From positions 1 to 6,194 of the forward strand of contig JAQXEB010000058.1 in assembly GCA_029251065.1 (NCBI GenBank): 6,194 nt of DNA. Direction: 5' to 3'. Position 1 is the first letter of the stretch. Each line of letters starts with the position of its first letter. A program made the position numbers and the translations under genes. Shown here piece by piece: positions 1 to 5,268 of the stretch. The notes beneath the pieces were generated by a model. It searched no databases and was not told where the DNA came from. It was given only the letters and a program-made list of their open reading frames with translations. This DNA comes from Luminiphilus sp. Its GTDB lineage: Bacteria; Pseudomonadota; Gammaproteobacteria; Pseudomonadales; Halieaceae.

Positions 1-119
1 GTAATGATTACCTCTTCGATTTCACCGTCTTGGGCAAGTACTTGGACCGGCAAGCCCATTGCAACAGGCACGGCCAGCGCCAAAATTGCGGCTTTCTTTC
101 TTGAGAAAAATTTAGTCAC
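1..119 (-). CDS. TonB-dependent receptor, N-terminal fragment (runs off left edge)
   Basis: Only the first 39 codons are visible. They encode a basic N-region (KFFSRKK), a hydrophobic segment of about 18 residues and a likely signal peptidase I site after VLA at residues 27-29. The mature start follows, then EIEEVIIT at residues 33-40, which has the form of a TonB box (compare IEEVVVT in the complete receptor of this window). Together these indicate an outer-membrane active-transport receptor driven by TonB-ExbBD; the plug and barrel lie outside the window, so the substrate is unknown. The start is GTG, because the ATG two bases upstream reads directly into TGA. An AGGAG sits 7 bases before the GTG. 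The gene follows the SDR gene on the same strand after a 220-bp gap without a convincing terminator, so it may be partly co-transcribed. The call rests on the signal peptide plus TonB box only. Confidence 0.72.
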   Translation of the reverse strand, partial: MTKFFSRKKAAILALAVPVAMGLPVQVLAQDGEIEEVII

Positions 120-126
120 ATTCAAT

Positions 127-131
127 CTCCT
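127..131 (-). promoter_or_regulatory. Ribosome binding site of the left-edge TonB receptor
   Basis: AGGAG on the minus strand ends 7 bases before the GTG at 119 and 5 bases before an ATG at 121. The ATG is followed at once by TGA, so only the GTG can start a protein. This supports the GTG start and leaves an AUG-UGA start-stop overlapping it. Confidence 0.65.
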
Positions 132-207
132 ATAGATTTTTGTGATTTGCTTATATTCGTGCTTCAAAGTGGCTTATCAAAACAAGGTTCAAAAATGCAG
201 CATTGCT

Positions 208-237
208 TTAATAACACCCCCTAAAAATAAACATCAA
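208..237 (-). promoter_or_regulatory. Candidate promoter for the left-edge TonB receptor
   Basis: Within the A/T-rich 220-bp gap downstream of the SDR gene, the minus strand carries TTGATG (237-232), 18 bases, then TATTAA (213-208), each matching 4 of 6 sigma-70 consensus bases. A second weak option is TTGATA (180-175), 19 bases, TATAAG (155-150). Neither is decisive. A short palindrome, AATGC-A-GCATT at 194-204, lies just downstream of the first candidate and could be an operator or chance. The rest of the gap (120-339) shows no RNA gene and no strong terminator. Confidence 0.3.
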
Positions 238-339
238 ATTTAGGAGGCCGAAGATTGTACACGACTTTACCGTCGCCGGATCAACCTTTTAGTGGCAAAA
301 ATGCGGACAACCTTGCTGAGGTCTCGGAGACGGCGTCAA

Positions 340-1173
340 CTAATCCTGAGCGCTCTGTTCCTTCCAGTAGGCCTCCACCGTTTGAGCACCAAAGTCAGAG
401 ATGGCTGCAAAGAACGTATCGGGGTCAGCGTGCCGCATCTGCGCCAAGCCCAGCTCCATTTCTTTGGCAAAAATAGTTTCCGGCGTATCGGTATTGACGG
501 CGTCCCAGATGCAAGTGGCACAGTCCATGGGGTCATCACCCGAATCAATGACCGCGTCTGATACGCCCCTTTTAGAGCCATCACCGGCCAGTGCATTTCG
601 AGACACGTCGGTCGCAACTGAGCCCGGCAAGATATTTGTGACCTTAATATTATGACTGCGATCGACTTCGGTTCGCAGCGCATCCATATAACCAATAAGC
701 CCGAACTTCGCCGCAGAATACGCTGTTCTTAGGGGTGCACCGATTCGACCGGCAACTGAGCTGATGGCGACGATATGACCACCACCCGCGTCGGCCATAC
801 GTGATAATTGAAGTTGCGTGAGCCATATAGGTGCAATGAGATCAATATTGATCAGCTGAGTATAAATTTCAGGCTTGGCATCGATCGCTAAACAGCGCTG
901 ACTGATACCCGCATTGTTGACCAGAATATCAACACGGCCCTGCCACGCCCAAGCCTCTTCTACCTTGTGTTCCAGTGCCTCGAAATCAGTGACCTCAAAC
1001 GGTAAAACGAGACAATCGACTGCAAGCTCATCGGCAAGCGCATCCAGCGCCTCGGTTCTTCTTCCCGACAGTATGAGCTTTGTATCTTGCTGAGCCGCTG
1101 TCTGCGCCAATGCCTTACCAATCCCTGAAGAGGCACCCGTTATCCATATCACCTTGTTGGTCAAATCTGTCAC
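340..1173 (-). CDS. Short-chain dehydrogenase/reductase, DHRS7-like classical SDR
   Basis: A complete 277-residue NAD(P)-dependent oxidoreductase, probably cytosolic, expected to interconvert an alcohol and a ketone on an unknown substrate. All classical SDR landmarks are present: the TGASSGIG dinucleotide loop at residues 12-19, Asp63 (adenine-ring contact), NNAG at 86-89, the catalytic tetrad Asn109-Ser139-Tyr152-Lys156, and PG at 183-184. Arg38-Arg39 after the second strand suggest NADP(H) preference, as is known for classical SDRs with a basic residue there. The opening VIWITGASSGIG and NNAGISQR resemble DHRS7-type enzymes. No signal peptide or membrane anchor is seen. The GTG start is set by AAGGAG 6 bases upstream; the ATG at 1177 is out of frame. 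The gene diverges from the CoA-transferase gene across a 224-bp shared regulatory region. The family call is secure; the substrate is unknown, and the family is too broad to guess one. Confidence 0.93.
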   Translation of the reverse strand: MTDLTNKVIWITGASSGIGKALAQTAAQQDTKLILSGRRTEALDALADELAVDCLVLPFEVTDFEALEHKVEEAWAWQGRVDILVNNAGISQRCLAIDAKPEIYTQLINIDLIAPIWLTQLQLSRMADAGGGHIVAISSVAGRIGAPLRTAYSAAKFGLIGYMDALRTEVDRSHNIKVTNILPGSVATDVSRNALAGDGSKRGVSDAVIDSGDDPMDCATCIWDAVNTDTPETIFAKEMELGLAQMRHADPDTFFAAISDFGAQTVEAYWKEQSAQD

Positions 1174-1179
1174 ACATCG

Positions 1180-1185
1180 CTCCTT
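1180..1185 (-). promoter_or_regulatory. Ribosome binding site of the SDR gene
   Basis: AAGGAG on the minus strand lies 6 bases before the GTG at 1173. The out-of-frame ATG at 1177 is only 2 bases from the motif, and from it only about 20 codons are open, so the motif decides in favour of the GTG start. Confidence 0.7.
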
Positions 1186-1333
1186 TTTTATTTTTGAGTC
1201 TCGGGACTGTACTGACTTTCCGGCGTCATAACAGCCCTCTTTTTAATCGAGCACTCAGGCCTACATTAGGAGGGTATGTCCGCTTAATCATGTCGCAGAT
1301 AGTATGGAGCAACGAACGGCGAACTTTTAAAAA

Positions 1334-1346
1334 GGCTGTGACAGCC
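1334..1346. promoter_or_regulatory. Inverted repeat GGCTGT-G-ACAGCC, candidate operator
   Basis: A perfect 13-bp inverted repeat (6-bp arms, 1-base centre) lies 51 bp upstream of the CoA-transferase start, in the spacer between two divergent enzyme genes. A half-site, ACAGCC, recurs at 1231-1236 closer to the SDR start. If TATACT at 1356-1361 is the -10 element of the CoA-transferase promoter, the palindrome covers the -35 zone, where no good -35 hexamer exists; that placement would suit a dimeric regulator. No regulator gene is in the window. The function is inferred from symmetry and position only. Confidence 0.4.
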
Positions 1347-1347
1347 G

Positions 1348-1369
1348 CTCGCGCGTATACTCGCGCGTA
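1348..1369. repeat. Tandem pair of CTCGCGCGTA, 12-bp period
   Basis: CTCGCGCGTA occurs at 1348-1357 and exactly again at 1360-1369, separated by TA. The copies begin 2 bp after the inverted repeat and end 28 bp before the CoA-transferase ATG. The junction creates TATACT (1356-1361), a 5-of-6 match to a sigma-70 -10 element, and also a GCGCG / CGCGC inverted arrangement (1351-1355 and 1362-1366). It may be a pair of regulator sites around the promoter -10, roughly one helical turn apart. The repeat is directly visible; its role is inference. Confidence 0.5.
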
Positions 1370-1397
1370 CAGATGAAGCACTCCCAAGGAAGCACAT

Positions 1398-2570
1398 ATG
1401 TTAGACCAACGACCCCTCGCAGGACTTCGTGTTGTAGAGCTCGGGCAACTTCTCGCCGGCCCCTTTACTGGGACCATACTTGGTTACTTTGGTGCCGAAG
1501 TCATTAAGGTGGAACCGCCCAGCGGAGACCCTCTTCGCCAATGGCGAGAAGTCAGAGACGGTACATCGCTTTGGTACCACTCTCTAGGACGCAATAAGAA
1601 AAGCGTCACTCTTGACCTTAAGTCAGAGCGCGGTCAGCAGGTCGCGCTTGATCTCCTTTGTAAGGCAGATGTAGTGGTCGAAAACTTCAGACCCGGCGCC
1701 ATGGAAAAGTGGGGGCTGGGTCCAGAGGACGTCAAGCGCGAAAATCCGGGGGTTATTTATGCGCGCATCTCTGGCTATGGACAGACTGGGCCATTTGCAC
1801 ATAAACCCGGTTACGCGTCGGTGACCGAGGGTTATGGTGGATTTCGATACATTAACGGTGAGCCGGGTGAAGCGCCCGTTCGACCTAATATTTCACTGGG
1901 CGATACAGTGGCCGGCATACACGCCGCATTGGGCGTTGCACTGGCGATTATTCAACGACACCAGTCCGGTGAAGGCCAAGTCGTGGATGTCGCGCTTTAC
2001 GAATCAGTGTTTAACTTGCTGGAAGGAATCATCCCAGAGTTCGACGGCGCAGGTGTTGTTCGCGAACCATCCGGCAGCACCATCACGGGAATTGTTCCCA
2101 CCAACACTTACCTCTGCGGCGACCAAAAACACGTCGTTATCGGCGGCAACGGCGATAGTATTTTTAAGCGCCTCATGACCGAGGCCGGACGATTAGATAT
2201 GGCTGAAGATCCTGAGCTTGCCCACAATCCAGGCCGCGTCATTCACCAAGCGAAGATCGATAAGGCACTCTCGGACTGGTGCGCGCAACACAGCTCGAGG
2301 GAAATTATTGACACGTTAGAGGCGGCGAGAGTCCCCGTGGGGCCGATTTACAGTGTTCAAGACATGATGGACGATCCTCACTACAACGCGCGCGGTATGT
2401 TCGAAACGGTCGAGATCGATGGCAAGCCTCTTAAGATCCCGGCGATCATGCCCAAGCTGTCGCGAACGCCCGGCGAAACTCAGTGGCCAGGGGCTGCCAT
2501 TGGGGAGCACAACAACGAGATCTTAGGCGGCCTGTTGGGGCTGTCCGACGAGGAGATCGCGGCACTCTAA
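1398..2570 (+). CDS. CaiB/BaiF family III CoA-transferase
   Basis: A complete 390-residue enzyme of the usual length for formyl-CoA-transferase-like proteins, which move CoA from an acyl-CoA donor to a free carboxylate and work as interlocked dimers in the cytosol. The N-terminal part has the typical opening LRVVELGQLLAGPFTG (residues 10-25), GAEVIKVEPP (32-41) and GRNKKSVTLDL (64-74), then ENFRPGAMEKWGL (95-107) and SGYGQTGP (125-132). Asp169 in SLGDTVAG lies where family III enzymes keep the catalytic aspartate that forms the acyl-anhydride intermediate. GGNGD (249-253) occupies the place of the glycine-rich loop. AAGGAAG ends 5 bases before the ATG. The gene diverges from the SDR, converges on the TonB receptor and ends at a strong shared terminator, so it is probably monocistronic. 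Donor and acceptor cannot be told: related proteins use oxalate, succinate, mesaconate, carnitine and bile-acid substrates. Family is sure, reaction partners are not. Confidence 0.95.
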   Translation: MLDQRPLAGLRVVELGQLLAGPFTGTILGYFGAEVIKVEPPSGDPLRQWREVRDGTSLWYHSLGRNKKSVTLDLKSERGQQVALDLLCKADVVVENFRPGAMEKWGLGPEDVKRENPGVIYARISGYGQTGPFAHKPGYASVTEGYGGFRYINGEPGEAPVRPNISLGDTVAGIHAALGVALAIIQRHQSGEGQVVDVALYESVFNLLEGIIPEFDGAGVVREPSGSTITGIVPTNTYLCGDQKHVVIGGNGDSIFKRLMTEAGRLDMAEDPELAHNPGRVIHQAKIDKALSDWCAQHSSREIIDTLEAARVPVGPIYSVQDMMDDPHYNARGMFETVEIDGKPLKIPAIMPKLSRTPGETQWPGAAIGEHNNEILGGLLGLSDEEIAAL

Positions 2571-2589
2571 TCACCGCTTATTAGGGTAT

Positions 2590-2619
2590 AAAAAAAGGGG
2601 ACGCGCGCGTCCCCTTTTT
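2590..2619. terminator. Bidirectional Rho-independent terminator
   Basis: A perfect 28-bp palindrome (2592-2619) has a GGGGACG / CGTCCCC stem around CGCG, flanked by seven A's on the left and five T's on the right. Read on either strand it gives a GC-rich hairpin followed by a U-tract, with the longer U-tract on the minus strand. It lies 20 bp after the CoA-transferase stop and 18 bp after the end of the convergent TonB receptor gene, so it serves both. Confidence 0.93.
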
Positions 2620-2636
2620 AATGGCGAGTGATCACA

Positions 2637-5156
2637 CTAGAACCGGTATGTCACATCCAGCCCGTAGGCGTCTCGTGCCGAAGGATGATTGAATGTACCG
2701 CCGAACTCGGGCGCCGGAATCACTTCTTGTAAGTATTGCTCGTCGGTAATGTTGCGGCCCCACGCAGTCACCGTCCAATCCGCCGCTTCGAGGCTGATCC
2801 GCGCATCCACTGTAGAGTACGAGTCGCGAGCCGACTTAGAGAAATCTTGATTGAATCCCGGGGCAAAAAACGCATTCCAAATGGTAGGCGTCTGCTCACC
2901 CTGAAGCGTGTGAAAATGGGTCTGTCCTACCCGCTGATAATCGACACGTGCGACCAGCTCTACGCCCGACCACGCTGAACTCACCCACTGGACACCCAAG
3001 TTACTGCTGTTATTGGGTGCTTGTGGGACGTCATTTCCGACCGAAAGGGGACGATTCCTGTTCTCTAAAATCTCCGAGTCTAAGAAACCCGCACCCCCAT
3101 AAATCGACAGATTCTCAGTTACCGCAAAGGTCGCATCGACCTCAAAACCACGAATCGTTAACTCGTCAATAGTCGTGACCGTTCGCAAAAGACCAAATGG
3201 TCCTGCAAAGAACTCAAAGAACTGGTTGTCGTCGACATCCGTCTTAAAGACCGCTGCGTTAACACGAACACGCCGGTCCATGTACTCAGCTTTCACCCCA
3301 AGTTCGATCGACCTGGATATTTCTTTGTCGTAGTCATCTGTAATTTGCAGCTGAGCATCGACCGCTTCACCTGGACCTCCAAAACCCGAGTTAAACCAAA
3401 AATTAAGCGTGTCCGATGTGCCAACGCTATTGAAACCACCGGAGCGGAATCCCATACCGTAAGAGGCGTACCAATTGATCTGATCAGAGGCCGCCCAACT
3501 CAAGGTGACCTTTGGCTGAAACTGATTAAAGTCTGCACTGCGATCTGCTATTGCACCGCCCGCCAATGCGGGGTTGATGGGTAAGGGTGCAAAGTTCGCA
3601 TCAACAAGGTTGACGTTCAGACCCGAGTTATTAACGTTGGGGACTTGATTATCGACTGTTCGCTCCTCGCGATCGTAGCGTGCAGCCAGTGCCAGCTCCC
3701 AGGTATCTGACAGATCAAACTCCATTTGCCCATAAACTGCCATGACATCGGTGTCGAACTTATCCCAGAACAAAAGATCCGTTGGGTTCGGCCCGTTTGC
3801 CGGCACATAAGGCTGCCTGAGGAAGCCGTTTCCGGTATCGGCACCATACGCCACGACAACCTCTCGCTCGATCTCAGCCCAGTAAACTCCGGCGATCCAA
3901 CGCGTTGACGACTCGTCGGTCGACACCAAGCGCACATCGACGCTCATGTCTTCTTGGTTGCGCTCCTGATACTGATAACCGTCACACGAGGTGGGCGTGT
4001 AAGGGCCGTAAACGCCCGCGAAATCATTGGCGGGGTCACCCGAGGGCAGCACCAGGAAAGGCGCGGCGGCCGGACCAAAAAGATCTGTTCGCGTGAAACT
4101 GTTTAAGGTTGCCCGGTCGGTTTGACACTGCGGCGTCAGCTCATAACCGTAAAAGGTCGCTGACGTACCGTCCGAAAGAAGGTACTCCTCCAGGTCCGTG
4201 TAAGCGAAGCTTGCGATCAAATCCATACCGTCCATGGCGTAGTCGGCTTTAACCGAAAAGTCAGTCGTCGTTTGCTCGTTCTCACCCGGGACGTTAAAGG
4301 TAAAGTTAAAGTCCAGTTGGTTAGGGTCAGCAAAAAACGCAGGGCTGCCAAATGCGGCCTCAAACGCAGGGATCGCAAAAGCAGCGTTAAAGTTAATAGC
4401 GCCCCCCGAGATGTCGGTGTAGCCGGCGCGAAAATCGAGCTCTAAATCGTCGCTCACATTCCACACCAAGCGCGCTCGGGCACTGTTGTCCTCTAAGTAA
4501 TCGACCGTGCCTTTTTTACCGGTAAAACTATTGCTGTAAAAACCATCGGTCTCTCTCCTACTAAAGGCGATACGACCGGCCATGTTGTCACCGATAGGGC
4601 CACTGACCATTGCACGCGCTTTGAACGAGCTGTTGTTACCGGCACCTACCGCAACTTCAGCCTCAACCTCGTCACCCGGCTTTTTAGTGGTGACTAAAAT
4701 GGCGCCTGACACGGCGTTTCGACCATACAGTGCTCCCTGCGGGCCTTTGAGAACTTCGATCTGCTCAACATCAAAAAGCTCTTCATTAAAACTGTTGGGG
4801 TTGGTGCTGAGTACCCCATCGACCACATAGGCAAAGGTCGACTCGGCATCGCGAGTGGACACGATCCCGCGGATACTGACTTGGGTATCGCCCACGTTGG
4901 CGGTATCAACCAACGTCACGTTCGGAATTAGACTGATGTAGTCCCCTGCGCGCTCAATACCTGCGCGGTCAATCGTTGCCGCATCAATCGCGCTGATCGC
5001 AATAGGGACTTCCTGCAAATTCTCACTTCGCTTTCGCGCAGTGACAACGACTTCCTCAATGGCAAAGCTAGACTCTTGTGAGACCGCAAGGGGCGTGTGA
5101 ACCGCGGCTGTGGCTGTAAATACAGCCAGGATAAGCGGTGACTTTTTGCTCAACAT
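2637..5156 (-). CDS. TonB-dependent outer-membrane receptor (839 aa)
   Basis: A complete receptor for TonB/ExbBD-energised import across the outer membrane. A signal peptide spans about residues 1-26, with probable cleavage near AVS-QE, followed by the TonB box IEEVVVT at 33-39. The plug domain is at about 45-160, with VSIRGI (94-98), VVDGVL (111-116) and LKGPQGALYGRNAVSGAI (136-153). The rest is a beta-barrel ending in GRNITDEQY (800-808) and a terminal YRF, the C-terminal phenylalanine needed for barrel assembly. There is no STN-type N-terminal signalling extension, so FecR/sigma signalling is not expected. Only two cysteines occur in the protein (344 and 391), both in the barrel, suggesting a disulfide in one external loop. 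The reading frame is open back to 5249, but the ATG at 5156 is preferred because it has AAGGAG at proper spacing and begins the signal peptide. The gene lies 112 bp downstream of the HyuB-family gene, with its own likely promoter. The ligand cannot be predicted; this receptor type covers siderophores, vitamins, sugars and aromatic or lipid substrates. Confidence 0.95.
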   Translation of the reverse strand: MLSKKSPLILAVFTATAAVHTPLAVSQESSFAIEEVVVTARKRSENLQEVPIAISAIDAATIDRAGIERAGDYISLIPNVTLVDTANVGDTQVSIRGIVSTRDAESTFAYVVDGVLSTNPNSFNEELFDVEQIEVLKGPQGALYGRNAVSGAILVTTKKPGDEVEAEVAVGAGNNSSFKARAMVSGPIGDNMAGRIAFSRRETDGFYSNSFTGKKGTVDYLEDNSARARLVWNVSDDLELDFRAGYTDISGGAINFNAAFAIPAFEAAFGSPAFFADPNQLDFNFTFNVPGENEQTTTDFSVKADYAMDGMDLIASFAYTDLEEYLLSDGTSATFYGYELTPQCQTDRATLNSFTRTDLFGPAAAPFLVLPSGDPANDFAGVYGPYTPTSCDGYQYQERNQEDMSVDVRLVSTDESSTRWIAGVYWAEIEREVVVAYGADTGNGFLRQPYVPANGPNPTDLLFWDKFDTDVMAVYGQMEFDLSDTWELALAARYDREERTVDNQVPNVNNSGLNVNLVDANFAPLPINPALAGGAIADRSADFNQFQPKVTLSWAASDQINWYASYGMGFRSGGFNSVGTSDTLNFWFNSGFGGPGEAVDAQLQITDDYDKEISRSIELGVKAEYMDRRVRVNAAVFKTDVDDNQFFEFFAGPFGLLRTVTTIDELTIRGFEVDATFAVTENLSIYGGAGFLDSEILENRNRPLSVGNDVPQAPNNSSNLGVQWVSSAWSGVELVARVDYQRVGQTHFHTLQGEQTPTIWNAFFAPGFNQDFSKSARDSYSTVDARISLEAADWTVTAWGRNITDEQYLQEVIPAPEFGGTFNHPSARDAYGLDVTYRF

Positions 5157-5163
5157 ACGTTGA

Positions 5164-5169
5164 CTCCTT
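5164..5169 (-). promoter_or_regulatory. Ribosome binding site fixing the TonB receptor start
   Basis: AAGGAG on the minus strand lies 7 bases before the ATG at 5156, which begins a standard signal peptide (MLSKKSP). The longer in-frame start at 5249 would place 31 non-hydrophobic residues before it and would lie upstream of the predicted promoter -10, so it is rejected. Confidence 0.8.
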
Positions 5170-5195
5170 TTTTTGCCCGATACTGGCGAGGGCTT

Positions 5196-5223
5196 GTTAT
5201 AAAACGCGTTCGTTCTGAGGCAA
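5196..5223 (-). promoter_or_regulatory. Predicted sigma-70 promoter of the 839-aa TonB receptor
   Basis: TTGCCT (5223-5218), a 16-base spacer and TATAAC (5201-5196) match 4 of 6 and 5 of 6 consensus bases. Transcription would begin near 5189 and give a leader of about 33 bases containing AAGGAG. The spacer holds the 8-bp palindrome AACGCGTT (5203-5210), a possible repressor site. The promoter would let the receptor be controlled separately from the HyuB-family gene upstream. It is predicted by eye only. Confidence 0.5.
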
Positions 5224-5238
5224 ATATCGCCAGCCCCA

Positions 5239-5256
5239 ACACCAATCACCTGGTGT
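5239..5256. promoter_or_regulatory. Inverted repeat ACACCA-N6-TGGTGT upstream of the receptor promoter
   Basis: Six-base arms flank a 6-base centre; an overlapping 9-bp palindrome, CACCTGGTG (5247-5255), is also present. The centre lies about 58 bp upstream of the predicted receptor start of transcription, a usual place for an activator dimer, and just after the HyuB-family stop codon. No T-tract follows on the minus strand, so it is unlikely to be an intrinsic terminator. It could instead be a weak RNA hairpin in a read-through transcript, or chance. Confidence 0.35.
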
Positions 5257-5268
5257 ATACGCAGTTAA

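Noticed and set aside
194..204. AATGC-A-GCATT palindrome as terminator of the SDR transcript
   Set aside because: The 5-bp A/T-rich stem with a 1-base loop is too weak, despite the T-run after it on the minus strand. Retained only as a possible operator near a candidate promoter.
255..476. Plus-strand frame of 73 codons starting at TTG, with a perfect AGGAGG 7 bases upstream
   Set aside because: Most of it is antisense to the end of the SDR gene. The product is Ser/Pro/Arg-rich with no hydrophobic core, motif or known family, and no promoter is evident. The AGGAGG is the only support.
1290..1376. Small basic 28-residue frame (MSQIVWSNERR...) between the divergent genes, with AGGAGG at 1268-1273
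   Set aside because: The AGGAGG is 16 bases from the ATG, too far to serve it, and the frame covers the inverted and tandem repeats, whose sequence explains the Arg/Ala-rich tail. Better read as regulatory DNA.
3617..3937. Long frames overlapping the TonB receptor and CoA-transferase genes (for example 3617-3937 minus, 1834-2178 plus)
   Set aside because: Other-frame shadows of secure genes, with no ribosome binding sites and no recognisable domains.
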